A stretch of 64,000 nucleotides of DNA, taken from NCBI RefSeq assembly GCF_001412215.1, contig NZ_LLWP01000001.1:682001-746000 (forward strand). The letters run 5' to 3'. The notes beneath the pieces are model-generated. The model ran no database searches. It saw only the letters and a list, made by a program, of their open reading frames with translations, and was not told where the DNA came from. The position numbers and the translations under genes are program-made. The DNA is from Pedobacter sp. Hv1. GTDB lineage: Bacteria > Bacteroidota > Bacteroidia > Sphingobacteriales > Sphingobacteriaceae. The number at the start of each line of letters is the position of its first letter. Within the stretch, counting starts at the first letter, position 1. Positions 46,132-54,992 of the stretch are shown piece after piece.

Positions 46132-49100
46132 ATGTTTAAACTCACATTCAAGCAGCAGGTACTCACAGGTTTTGCCGTTTCTTTGGCATTTGTATTTATC
46201 TCTGCACTAGCTTCTTATTTGAGCGTGCAATCGTTAACAGATAGTTCCAATTGGATTACGCATACTTATAAGGTTATTAATGTAGCTGAAAAAGCGGAAA
46301 TAGAGCTGATCAATGCCGAAACAGGGTTAAGAGGGTTTGTAATTACCCAAAGCCAAAGTTACAAGGCACCGTATAATAAAAGCATCAATCAAATTCTTGC
46401 ACGCATAGCCGATCTAAAGGTACTTGTTAGCGATAATCCTAGTCAAAGGAAAAAAGTTGATAGTCTAGAAATCTATGCCAGTCAGAAAGTAGAAGACATG
46501 AAGAATATCATGGCACTTGCCAATACTTCAGGTTTTGAGGCTGCACGTCAAGATATTTTAACCAATAAAGGCCAAACTTATAAAGTTAACTTTCTTCGTG
46601 TAAGTGAAAATATCATTACTAGAGAGTTAGAATTATTAAAAGAACGACAAGCAACTAACACAAAAAGAAGCGACCAGACCGTAATTGTAGTGCTGTTAAG
46701 TGCACTCATTATCTTCGCTTTAATTTTATTCTTACTGCGTTATATCCGCAGAACATTTGACCAACAAAAGGAAACTGAACGCGAAATTCTATTAACCAAT
46801 ACAGAATTGGCACAAGTATCTGCCTTAAACGAGCACAATAACTGGTTATTAACTGGGGCAGCCGAAATAAATGAGGCCATGCAGGGCGAACAAGAAATAG
46901 AAGCGCTTTCTGCAAACATCATTACCAAAATTGGAAATTATATTGATGCTGCAATTGGTGCCTTATTTTTGGTAGACAATAAAAAGAATATCTTATACCT
47001 TACTGGTGCTTACGCCTACCAAAGCAAGGCCAAACATCAGATTAAATTTGGAGAAGGTCTTGTTGGACAAACGGCTTTAGAAAAAAAATCTAAACTGATT
47101 AGCAATGTTCCAAATGACTACATTAAGGTAAACTCTGCCCTAGGCGAAACTACTCCAAACCATTTGTTTTTAGTGCCTATTATTTTTGAGAACAAAACCA
47201 TAGCTGTGGCCGAACTTGGTTTTTTAAGGGTACCACAAGAAAAAAAGCTCCAACTAATTAGCAATATTGCCGAAAATATAGGAATTGCACTGAATAGCGC
47301 CTTGGCACATTTACAACTTAAAGAGTTATTTGAGGAAACCCAACAACAGGCCGAAGAATTGGCAAGTCAGCAAGAAGAATTGCGTACCACCAATGAAGAA
47401 CTGATCTATAAAACGGAGGCACTACAAGCCTCTGAAGAAGAGTTAAGGGTACAACAAGAAGAGTTGCAACAGACCAATACCGAATTGGAAGAAAAAGCGC
47501 AACAATTAGAAGAGCGAAATTTATCTATCAATGAGGCCAAAGAGGCCATTAGCATTAAGGCTGCAGAATTAGAACTGAGCAGCAAGTACAAATCGGAATT
47601 TTTGGCTAACATGAGCCATGAGTTGAGAACACCTTTAAATAGCATTCTCATTTTAGCAAGAATACTTAAAGAAAATAGACCCAATAATCTTTCTGATGAG
47701 CAAATTAAATATGCAGGTGTTATCCACAATGCAGGTAATGATTTGTTAACCCTCATTAACGATATCCTTGATCTTTCTAAAATCGAATCGGGCAGTGTAG
47801 ACCTACACTTAGAAAATATACGCCCAAGCGAAATAAGAAACAATATCGAATCGCTGTTTATTGAACTTGCCAACCACAAGAAAATAGAATTTAAGATTAA
47901 TCTGGCACATGATCTTCCAACTGATTTTGTATCCGATCAAGGCAGGCTCGAACAAATCATCAAAAATCTACTTTCCAATGCCTTCAAATTTACCCCAGAG
48001 AAAGGTAAAATTGGTGTAGAAATAGGTTTGGCAAAGTCTAGTGTCATCAAGAATAATGCTTCTTTAAAAACCAGTGGCGATACCGTATTGTCTTTTGCCA
48101 TTAGCGATACCGGAATAGGAATCTCGGCAGACAAACAACAAGTTATTTTCGAGGCCTTTCAACAAGAAGATGGTTCTACCAGCAGAAAATATGGTGGCAC
48201 AGGACTTGGCTTATCCATTAGTAAAGAATTGGCAAATATTTTGGGTGGCGAAATTCAGATTAAAAGTGAGCAAGGTGTGGGAAGTACTTTTACACTTTTC
48301 GTTCCGCTAAATCTCACCGTTGCAACTGCTGAAGATAAGGACATCGAATTACCAGAGGTTCCGAATGACATTACTCCAGAAATTAAGTCTAGTGCCAACA
48401 GTATTGAATTGCTACCTGTAAGCTCAGAAGGCAATACCCTACTGATTATTGAAGATGATGTAGACTTTGCTGAAATATTAAAAATTTATGCTACCGATAA
48501 AGGCTTCAATCCTATACTAGCCCACAGTGGCGATGTGGGTTTGCAAATGGCAACTGAACTATTGCCAGATGCTATTGTACTAGATGTAATGCTGCCGATT
48601 ATGGATGGTTGGACCATCTTGAAAAAGTTAAAAGCAGATCCTACTACACAACACATTCCAGTGCACATGATGTCGGCTGGAAACGAGAAAGAAACCAAGG
48701 CTGTACAAGAGGGCGCCATTGGCTTCTTAAAAAAACCGATCGAAAAAGACAAATTAGATCATGCTTTTGAATTATTGATCAACCAGCATCAGTATACTTT
48801 TAAAAATGTTTTAATTGTAGAAGATCAAATTCTGCAGAGTAATGCTTTAACCGAACAGTTAATTGAAAGAGGTGCTAAAGTATCACAGGCGTATACAGGT
48901 AAAGAAGCGCTAGAGATTTTGAAAGAACAGCACTTTGATTGCATTATCTTAGACCTTAAACTTCCAGACATTTCTGGCTTCGACCTCTTAGACCAAATCA
49001 AGGCAAAAGAAGAGCTCAAACACATTCCAGTAATTATCAATACTGCGATGGAACTGGACAGGGATAAAATGGCTCACATTATGCAATACACTGAAGCCAT

Positions 49101-49623
49101 GGTTTTAAAAACCAATAAATCTAACGATAGGTTGTTAGATGAGGTTAGTCTATTCATCAATAAATTACAAAAACAACCTTCAACACCTACCATTGCAGCA
49201 GCAAGACAGACACCTACGAAAAAGAAACATGCCAATACATTAGAAAAGGCATTAAAAGATAAAACCATCTTAATTACAGATGATGACATGAGAAATATCT
49301 TTGCACTTTCTAGTGCGCTTCAAGCATATGATATTAAGATCATCATCGCGAACAATGGCATTGAAGCGCTGGCCAAAATTGAGGAGAACCCTCAAATCGA
49401 TTTGGTGTTAATGGATATTATGATGCCTGAGATGGATGGTTATGAGGCAATGCGTAGAATAAGGAACCAAAAACAACTGGTTAACCTTCCTATTATTGCG
49501 CTTACCGCTAAAGCAATGAAAAACGATAGAGAGAAATGTATAGAGGCAGGAGCCAACGATTATATCTCTAAACCTGTTGATGTAGACCAACTATTATCAA
49601 TGCTACGTGTTTGGTTAAGTTAA
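46132..49623 (+). CDS. CHASE3-GAF hybrid histidine kinase with three receivers
   Basis: A 1163-residue membrane sensor. In order: TM1 (about 8-30), a CHASE3-like periplasmic helical domain (about 35-175), TM2 (about 183-203), a GAF domain (about 255-395), a long coiled coil (395-480), HisKA with His496 in 'FLANMSHELRTPLNSIL', a HATPase domain to about 725, then three receivers with acceptors Asp818, Asp941 and Asp1095. All three acceptors are present. The length and module order match large hybrid kinases that often neighbour CheR/CheB genes. The CheR gene begins 8 bases downstream. Confidence 0.93.
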   Translation: MFKLTFKQQVLTGFAVSLAFVFISALASYLSVQSLTDSSNWITHTYKVINVAEKAEIELINAETGLRGFVITQSQSYKAPYNKSINQILARIADLKVLVSDNPSQRKKVDSLEIYASQKVEDMKNIMALANTSGFEAARQDILTNKGQTYKVNFLRVSENIITRELELLKERQATNTKRSDQTVIVVLLSALIIFALILFLLRYIRRTFDQQKETEREILLTNTELAQVSALNEHNNWLLTGAAEINEAMQGEQEIEALSANIITKIGNYIDAAIGALFLVDNKKNILYLTGAYAYQSKAKHQIKFGEGLVGQTALEKKSKLISNVPNDYIKVNSALGETTPNHLFLVPIIFENKTIAVAELGFLRVPQEKKLQLISNIAENIGIALNSALAHLQLKELFEETQQQAEELASQQEELRTTNEELIYKTEALQASEEELRVQQEELQQTNTELEEKAQQLEERNLSINEAKEAISIKAAELELSSKYKSEFLANMSHELRTPLNSILILARILKENRPNNLSDEQIKYAGVIHNAGNDLLTLINDILDLSKIESGSVDLHLENIRPSEIRNNIESLFIELANHKKIEFKINLAHDLPTDFVSDQGRLEQIIKNLLSNAFKFTPEKGKIGVEIGLAKSSVIKNNASLKTSGDTVLSFAISDTGIGISADKQQVIFEAFQQEDGSTSRKYGGTGLGLSISKELANILGGEIQIKSEQGVGSTFTLFVPLNLTVATAEDKDIELPEVPNDITPEIKSSANSIELLPVSSEGNTLLIIEDDVDFAEILKIYATDKGFNPILAHSGDVGLQMATELLPDAIVLDVMLPIMDGWTILKKLKADPTTQHIPVHMMSAGNEKETKAVQEGAIGFLKKPIEKDKLDHAFELLINQHQYTFKNVLIVEDQILQSNALTEQLIERGAKVSQAYTGKEALEILKEQHFDCIILDLKLPDISGFDLLDQIKAKEELKHIPVIINTAMELDRDKMAHIMQYTEAMVLKTNKSNDRLLDEVSLFINKLQKQPSTPTIAAARQTPTKKKHANTLEKALKDKTILITDDDMRNIFALSSALQAYDIKIIIANNGIEALAKIEENPQIDLVLMDIMMPEMDGYEAMRRIRNQKQLVNLPIIALTAKAMKNDREKCIEAGANDYISKPVDVDQLLSMLRVWLS

Positions 49624-49631
49624 GTGTGACC

Positions 49632-50465
49632 ATGAAGAATAAAATACCGGCAGAAAGCATCTCAGATGAAGAATTAAAATCACTGATCCACTTGGTTAAA
49701 AAGGTGCATGGTTTTGATTTTGGTGATTATACCATGGCTTCTCTTAAACGGAGAATCACTAGAATTATTGAACTACAAAAGCTGAGTTATTTCGACCTTA
49801 CCGATCACTTGATTAACAATGCCGAATATTTCGATCATTTTTTGGCCGAGGTTACGGTGAACATTACAGAAATGTTCCGTGATCCATTGTTCTTCAAATC
49901 TTTAAAAGAAAATGTAATTCCTTACTTAAAATCTTACCAGCATATTAAAGTATGGAGTGCTGGTTGTTCTACTGGCGAGGAGCTTTACTCTCTTGCTATT
50001 TTATTTACAGAAGAAGAATTATATAATCGAAGCTTCTTTTATGGCACAGATGTAAACCATGAAGTGTTGATACAAGCCAAAGAAGGTATCTACGACCTTC
50101 AAAAAATGAAACAATATTCTGAGAACTATATTGGGTTTGGCAGCACCAATTCTCTTTCTAATTATTATACCGCAAAATACGATGCCGTATCTCTAAACCG
50201 GAAACTTAAAAAGAATGTGCTCTTTTCTATGCATAATTTAGTTTCTGATGGTCCCTTTAATGAGTTCCAGCTTATTTCTTGCAGAAATGTGCTGATCTAT
50301 TTTAACACAGAGCTACAAGCAAAAGTAATTAACCTCTTTTACAATAGTTTAGCTAACTTCGGATTTTTATGTCTTGGCACCAAAGAAAGCATTAGGGATG
50401 CCGAATTGGCCAAAAAATTTAAAGTAATCGATAAAAAGAATAACATCTATCAAAAAATAACCTAA
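49632..50465 (+). CDS. cheR: CheR-type SAM-dependent methyltransferase
   Basis: A 277-residue methyltransferase (start ATG at 49632; a TTG at 49611 would overlap the kinase gene). An N-terminal helical CheR domain (about 10-80) is followed by a SAM-binding domain with 'IKVWSAGCSTGEELYSLAIL' and 'FFYGTDVNHEVLIQAKEGIY', then 'NEFQLISCRNVLIYFNTELQ'. Classical CheR methylates Glu residues of chemoreceptors. No chemoreceptor, CheA, CheW or CheB is encoded here, so the target is unknown. It lies between two hybrid kinases, suggesting a role in their signalling. Confidence 0.9.
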   Translation: MKNKIPAESISDEELKSLIHLVKKVHGFDFGDYTMASLKRRITRIIELQKLSYFDLTDHLINNAEYFDHFLAEVTVNITEMFRDPLFFKSLKENVIPYLKSYQHIKVWSAGCSTGEELYSLAILFTEEELYNRSFFYGTDVNHEVLIQAKEGIYDLQKMKQYSENYIGFGSTNSLSNYYTAKYDAVSLNRKLKKNVLFSMHNLVSDGPFNEFQLISCRNVLIYFNTELQAKVINLFYNSLANFGFLCLGTKESIRDAELAKKFKVIDKKNNIYQKIT

Positions 50466-50478
50466 ATGTTACCTACCC

Positions 50479-52065
50479 ATGAATAAAATTAATCTTTTAA
50501 TCGTAGATGATAAACCTGAGAACATTGTTGCGCTAGAGGCACTCCTAGATCAACATGACATCAATATTATCACTACTACATCACCAAACGAGGCATTGCG
50601 TATCTGTTGGGAAAAAGATATTGCCATAGCCTTGGTTGATGTACAAATGCCAGGTATGAATGGCTTTGAACTGGTAGAGATTTTGAAAAACAATTCGCGC
50701 ACCCAAGAGATCATGGTTATTTTTGTAACCGCCATTTCACTTGAGGCCAAATATGCCATTAAAGGTTTAAATGTTGGGGCTATAGATTACCTCTATAAGC
50801 CTCTAGATCCATATATTACTTCGGCAAAGGTAGATTCGTTTATACAGCTGGTTCGTAGCCAGCGAGAAATCAAACAAAAAAATCTACAACTAGAAAGTTT
50901 TAAGGCCGAGTTGATCAAAGCTAAAAACGAAGCCGAGCAAAGTAAAAAAGCAAAAGAGAATTTTATGGCCAATATGAGTCATGAAATCCGTACCCCTATT
51001 AATGGAATTATTGGACTTGTACATTTGCTCAATAAAAGTACGTTAGATGATGACCAGAAAGAAATGCTGGGTCTTTTACAAGTGTCATCAGAATCATTAT
51101 TAGGTGTAATTAATGACATACTAGACATCTCCAAAATAGAAGCGGGCAAGTTTAGGATCAATTACGCTGAAACAGACATTCGTCTTTTGATTAAACAAGC
51201 TACTAACCTGTTAAATATCAGAGCCAGAGAGAAAGGTTTGGATCTGGTTTTAGACATTGACGAAACCTTACCTAATATTATCATTGCCGATTCGTTACGC
51301 CTCAACCAGATTTTCATGAACCTGTTGAGCAATGCCATTAAATTTACCAACGAGGGGATGATTACATTTAAGGTGGAGGTTCTTGATAGGAAAAGCAATA
51401 CCAGTCAAATTAAATTCTCTATCATTGATACAGGAATTGGGATTTCTACAGTTAATCAAGATAAGATTTTTGATAAGTTTGAACAGGTAGAAGACCATAG
51501 CATTTCGCAACATGGTGGTACAGGATTGGGGCTATCAATTGTTAAAAAACTGGTCGAGTTAAAAGGTGGTACACTAGAACTAGAAAGTAAAGAAGGTAAA
51601 GGCAGTACCTTCAGCTTTACAAAATGGTATGAGTTTGCCAAAAGCAAAAAGATAGAAAAGGAAGAAGACGATCCAGAAAACCTCCCTGCATTAAAAGGTT
51701 TAAAGATTTTAGTAGCCGAAGACAATCTCATCAACAAATTCTTGATTCTTAAAATTTTAGAGAACTGGGAAGTTGATGTGAAAGCTGTTACCAATGGTCT
51801 TGATGTTTTTGAAATGCTCAAAGACAACGATTTCCATGTTATTTTAATGGATACCTATATGCCTGGCATGAATGGTTTAGAGGTAACCAAAAAGATCAGG
51901 TCAGGATTTATTGCAGGTAAAGAGAACATCCCCATCATTACTTTTACCGCTGGTGTGCTCGATACAGATAAGGAGATTTCTGTAAAAGCTGGTGCTAATG
52001 ATATTTTAAGCAAACCATTTAACATTAACGTTTTACACCAAAAAATTAAGACCTATTTTAAATAG
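50479..52065 (+). CDS. Hybrid histidine kinase: REC-HisKA-HATPase-REC
   Basis: A 528-residue cytoplasmic hybrid. The N-terminal receiver (1-120) has Asp54 in 'AIALVDVQMPG'. A coiled coil (130-160) leads to HisKA with His168 in 'NFMANMSHEIRTPING', then the ATPase domain with 'HGGTGLGLSIVKKLVELKGG', and a C-terminal receiver with Asp458 ('ILMDTYMPG'). It starts 13 bases after cheR and may take phosphate from the preceding kinase. The output is not clear, since no DNA-binding domain is present. Confidence 0.92.
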   Translation: MNKINLLIVDDKPENIVALEALLDQHDINIITTTSPNEALRICWEKDIAIALVDVQMPGMNGFELVEILKNNSRTQEIMVIFVTAISLEAKYAIKGLNVGAIDYLYKPLDPYITSAKVDSFIQLVRSQREIKQKNLQLESFKAELIKAKNEAEQSKKAKENFMANMSHEIRTPINGIIGLVHLLNKSTLDDDQKEMLGLLQVSSESLLGVINDILDISKIEAGKFRINYAETDIRLLIKQATNLLNIRAREKGLDLVLDIDETLPNIIIADSLRLNQIFMNLLSNAIKFTNEGMITFKVEVLDRKSNTSQIKFSIIDTGIGISTVNQDKIFDKFEQVEDHSISQHGGTGLGLSIVKKLVELKGGTLELESKEGKGSTFSFTKWYEFAKSKKIEKEEDDPENLPALKGLKILVAEDNLINKFLILKILENWEVDVKAVTNGLDVFEMLKDNDFHVILMDTYMPGMNGLEVTKKIRSGFIAGKENIPIITFTAGVLDTDKEISVKAGANDILSKPFNINVLHQKIKTYFK

Positions 52066-52072
52066 CTGAAAA

Positions 52073-52633
52073 CTATTTATTGAACAAGGTCATGGTTTGT
52101 GCTGGCCCGATGGTTGCAAAACTTTTAATCATGCTTACACCACGATTAATGAGTGTTGGCAGTTCCTTTTGCTCGTTTTTATCAAATAGCCCTAAAACAT
52201 AGTCTGCTTGTTGGCCTTTTCTAAAGTTATCACTAATCCCAAAACGCAGGCGGGCATAGTTTTGTCCGCCACAAACCTCTTCAATGCTTTTTAAGCCGTT
52301 GTGCCCAGCACTGCTGCCTTGCAGTTTCATTCGGAGTTTACCTAATGGAAGTGCCAAATCATCAACCAGTACCAACACATTTTCTGGGGCAATTTTAAGG
52401 TCTTTCATCCAATAGTTAACTGCCTTGCCACTTAAATTCATAAAAGTGGTAGGCTTAATTACATGAAGCTTTTTGCCTTTAAAACTTACTTCAGCATAAT
52501 AGGCCAAACGTAAAAGCTCGAAACTTCCACCTAAGTCGTCTACCAGTTCATCGGCAATATTAAAACCAATATTATGTCGGGTGTTAGCGTATTCTGGGCC
52601 AATATTACCCAAACCAACAATCAGATATTTCAT
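52073..52633 (-). CDS. pth: Peptidyl-tRNA hydrolase
   Basis: A 186-residue enzyme that recycles peptidyl-tRNA by cleaving its ester bond. Catalytic features are intact: Asn10 and His20 in 'GLGNIGPEYANTRHNIGFNI', 'MNLSGKAVNYW', Asp92/Asp93 in 'LVLVDDLALPLG' and 'GHNGLKSIEE'. It converges with the hybrid kinase gene, ending 8 bases away. It is in the same orientation as rplY and prs, a common bacterial neighbourhood. Confidence 0.96.
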   Translation of the reverse strand: MKYLIVGLGNIGPEYANTRHNIGFNIADELVDDLGGSFELLRLAYYAEVSFKGKKLHVIKPTTFMNLSGKAVNYWMKDLKIAPENVLVLVDDLALPLGKLRMKLQGSSAGHNGLKSIEEVCGGQNYARLRFGISDNFRKGQQADYVLGLFDKNEQKELPTLINRGVSMIKSFATIGPAQTMTLFNK

Positions 52634-52976
52634 GCGGTAAAGGTAAAAAGAAAAGTCGGGAAGTGAGAAAGTGAGAAAATTTTAAAACAAATATTGATTT
52701 TACCAACAGCTGGCAGAAAATCTCAACTTTAAGATATTCAGAAAAACAATGTTAGTAGCTCTTGGCAATTTCAGTCCTGCTTTTTGTTGCTGCCGAAGAA
52801 AAATCGGCATCCACTCCAATCAGGTTTATATTACACAGCCATTGGTTCCATAACTTTGGTTCTTGTCTACACGAACCAATTACCGTCATTGATGTCCACA
52901 ACAAAATCCTATCCCATAAAAAAGCGGTACAAAATTGCTTCTGTACCGCTTTGTTTATTTAAACAACTTAGGTTAA
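52634..52976. other. 343-base intergenic region between rplY and pth
   Basis: Apart from the rplY terminator at 52921-52952 I find no gene. The middle (about 52765-52900) is less AT-rich than its surroundings and holds a 6-bp hairpin (tgccga / tcggca at 52791-52809). The weak open frames on the plus strand lack family features. It could be a dispersed intergenic repeat or a decayed sequence. Confidence 0.4.
52921..52952 (-). terminator. Terminator after rplY
   Basis: A perfect 11-bp stem (aaagcggtaca / tgtaccgcttt) with a 10-base loop. Read on the minus strand it ends in a run of T. Confidence 0.85.
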
Positions 52977-53558
52977 TTATTTACCTTTAGCTGCTTCAGT
53001 TTCTGCTTGTTTCAATGCTCTAGACATACCTACAGAAACGATTGTATCTTCTGGTGTATTGGTTACAACGTACTCACCTTTTTGCAAATCACGAACGCGG
53101 AACAAGTTTCCAACTTCCATTTTAGCAATGCTTACTTCAACTACTTGAGGCATGTGCTTAGGTAATGATTTAACACGTAATTTACGTAATTTCTGAACCA
53201 ATTTACCACCCATTTTAACACCTGGAGAAGTTCCAGTTAATTTAACAGGGATTTCCATTACAATTTCTTTATCATCAAATAATTGAAGAAAATCTACGTG
53301 TAATAATAAATCAGTTAAAGGGTGAAATTGAGCTTCTTTAATAATAGCTTTAGTTTTTGTACCACCGATAGTGATTTCTAAAAAGTTAGCTTCTGGAGTG
53401 TAAATAGCCTCATTTAAATCTGTGCTTGTTACTGCAAAGTGCACTTGCTCTTTACCACCATACAATACTGCAGGAACTTTACCTTCATAGCGAAGCTCTT
53501 TAGCATCGCGTTTCCCTACGTTCTCTCTTGGAGAACCGCTAATTGCGATTGTTTTCAT
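52977..53558 (-). CDS. rplY: 50S ribosomal protein L25/general stress protein Ctc (bL25)
   Basis: A 193-residue, two-domain bL25 of the Ctc/TL5 type. Residues 1-95 bind 5S rRNA ('IAISGSPRENVGKRDAKELR', 'FHPLTDLLLHVDFLQLFDD'). The C-terminal TL5 domain follows ('VPVKLTGTSPGVKMGGKLVQ'-like, 'RKLRVKSLPKHMPQVVEVSI'). It is followed by a short basic tail. It lies between prs and pth, the usual context. Confidence 0.96.
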   Translation of the reverse strand: MKTIAISGSPRENVGKRDAKELRYEGKVPAVLYGGKEQVHFAVTSTDLNEAIYTPEANFLEITIGGTKTKAIIKEAQFHPLTDLLLHVDFLQLFDDKEIVMEIPVKLTGTSPGVKMGGKLVQKLRKLRVKSLPKHMPQVVEVSIAKMEVGNLFRVRDLQKGEYVVTNTPEDTIVSVGMSRALKQAETEAAKGK

Positions 53559-53598
53559 TTTATTGTTATTTATTGTTAAAATTAAATTCTTTCTAATG

Positions 53599-53628
53599 GT
53601 TAACTAGTTAATTGCATAACTGGTTAAC
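53599..53628. other. Hairpin in the prs-rplY gap
   Basis: gttaactagtta and taactggttaac pair as a 12-bp stem with one non-Watson-Crick position and a 6-base loop. The words gttaac and aaccgat recur through the 119-base gap. No U-tract lies next to it. Confidence 0.5.
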
Positions 53629-53677
53629 TCTTACTATAAACGATTAACCAATTTAAACAGTTAACCGATCAACTCTT

Positions 53678-54619
53678 CTAAACTTTGAAAAGGTCGCTTA
53701 TTGAACCATGCTCATTTACATTGGCAATTGCCTTTGCAAATAATTTTGCAGTGCTCAACACTCTTATTTTACTACTCTCTTGTTTTAAAGGAATGGTATC
53801 TGTTACAATTAACTCTTCTAACATCGAGTTTTCTATGGTTTCGTAAGCTTTACCAGATAAAACGGCATGCGTACAAACTGCTCTTACACTATTTGCACCG
53901 TTCTCCATAATTAAAGCTGCTGCTTTAGCTAAGGTACCAGCGGTATCGCAAATATCATCCATCAACACAATATCTTGTCCAGTTACATCACCAATAATCG
54001 ACATCGATTCAATTTCATTGGCACGTAAACGGCGTTTATCACAAATTACAACTTCAGCATTAAAAAACTTTGCAAATGTGCGAGCTCGGTATGAGCCTCC
54101 CATATCAGGCGATGCAATGGTCAAGTTTTTCAAGCCTAAGCTCTTGATATAAGGCACAAAAATAACCGATCCATCTAAGTGATCTACCGGAATATCAAAG
54201 AAACCTTGTATCTGTGCAGCATGCAGATCCATTGTCATAATGCGATGGATACCTGCAGACTTTAATAAATTCGCAACCAGTTTTGCACCTATCGCTACAC
54301 GAGGTTTATCTTTTCTATCTTGACGAGCTAAGCCATAATAAGGAACAACCGCGGTAATGTAATGTGCAGACGCTCTTTTTGCAGCGTCAACCATGAGCAA
54401 AAGCTCCATTAAATTATCAGTAGGTTGATTGGTAGATTGCACCAAAAAGACATCACATCCTCTAATCGATTCATCAAATGAAGGCTGGAACTCGCCATCG
54501 CTAAACCGACTTAAAGTTACATTTCCAAGTGGTTTGCCGTAAGCGTCGGCAATTTGTTTCGCTAAATCTTTTGTGCCACTTCCGGCAAAAATCTTAACTG
54601 GGTTAAATTGCAATGGCAT
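53678..54619 (-). CDS. prs: Ribose-phosphate pyrophosphokinase
   Basis: A 313-residue class I PRPP synthase, which makes PRPP from ribose 5-phosphate and ATP. The flexible-loop Arg in 'YYGLARQDRKDKPRVAIGAK', the metal site 'MTMDLHAAQIQGFF', and the PRPP loop 'DIVLMDDICDTAGTLAKAA' are all present. A tRNA-Gln gene with its own terminator lies 70 bases upstream on the same strand, leaving little room for a separate prs promoter. Confidence 0.97.
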   Translation of the reverse strand: MPLQFNPVKIFAGSGTKDLAKQIADAYGKPLGNVTLSRFSDGEFQPSFDESIRGCDVFLVQSTNQPTDNLMELLLMVDAAKRASAHYITAVVPYYGLARQDRKDKPRVAIGAKLVANLLKSAGIHRIMTMDLHAAQIQGFFDIPVDHLDGSVIFVPYIKSLGLKNLTIASPDMGGSYRARTFAKFFNAEVVICDKRRLRANEIESMSIIGDVTGQDIVLMDDICDTAGTLAKAAALIMENGANSVRAVCTHAVLSGKAYETIENSMLEELIVTDTIPLKQESSKIRVLSTAKLFAKAIANVNEHGSISDLFKV

Positions 54620-54643
54620 GATTTGCGGGTATCAATGCTGGTT

Positions 54644-54679
54644 AAAAAAAATCGGATTGCGGTTTTATTCACAATCCGA
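54644..54679 (-). terminator. Terminator after tRNA-Gln, before prs
   Basis: On the minus strand a perfect 8-bp stem (TCGGATTG / CAATCCGA) with a 12-base loop is followed by eight T. It ends about 25 bases before the prs ATG, so prs must start at a promoter not visible here or depend on readthrough. Confidence 0.8.
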
Positions 54680-54689
54680 AAAAAATTTG

Positions 54690-54760
54690 TTGTCCGACCT
54701 GGATTCGAACCAAGACAAACGGTACCAAAAACCGTTGTACTACCCTTATACTATCGGACA
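54690..54760 (-). tRNA. tRNA-Gln (UUG)
   Basis: On the minus strand the acceptor stem TGTCCGA/TCGGACA, a D-arm, the anticodon arm ACGGT-TTTTGGT-ACCGT with anticodon TTG, and a T-arm with GGTTCGAATCC are all present. Length is 71 bases without an encoded CCA. It has its own promoter and terminator. Confidence 0.93.
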
Positions 54761-54795
54761 ATTTTCCATCACAACCGTTGTTCTGAAATGGAATG

Positions 54796-54825
54796 CAAAT
54801 TTACGCACATTTTTTACATCTGCAA
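54796..54825 (-). promoter_or_regulatory. Promoter of tRNA-Gln
   Basis: TTG, 19 bases, TAAATTTG on the minus strand, an exact consensus match, followed by CATTCC. Confidence 0.75.
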
Positions 54826-54992
54826 GTCCGAATTAAAAAAAAATTAAAATATTTTTAAAAGAGCTCCCAAACGCACAATAAACGGTTAATTTTTGTTAAA
54901 AGACCTTAAATCTTTACGCTAATATCAATCTAATTCTTTATTTTCGGCAGCATTTTTATGCGCCAAAGAATTTTATTTTTACCATTTAGACA

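Noticed and set aside
47406..47879. 157-codon open frame antisense to the hybrid kinase coiled coil
   Set aside because: The Ser/Leu-rich translation is the expected mirror of Glu/Gln-rich coiled-coil codons.
52762..52990. Two short plus-strand open frames between pth and rplY
   Set aside because: They overlap the rplY terminator, lack a promoter and show no conserved features; treated as non-coding.
54573..54847. Two open frames reading through the tRNA-Gln gene
   Set aside because: They cross a structured tRNA gene and its terminator on the opposite strand; the translations have no features of a protein.
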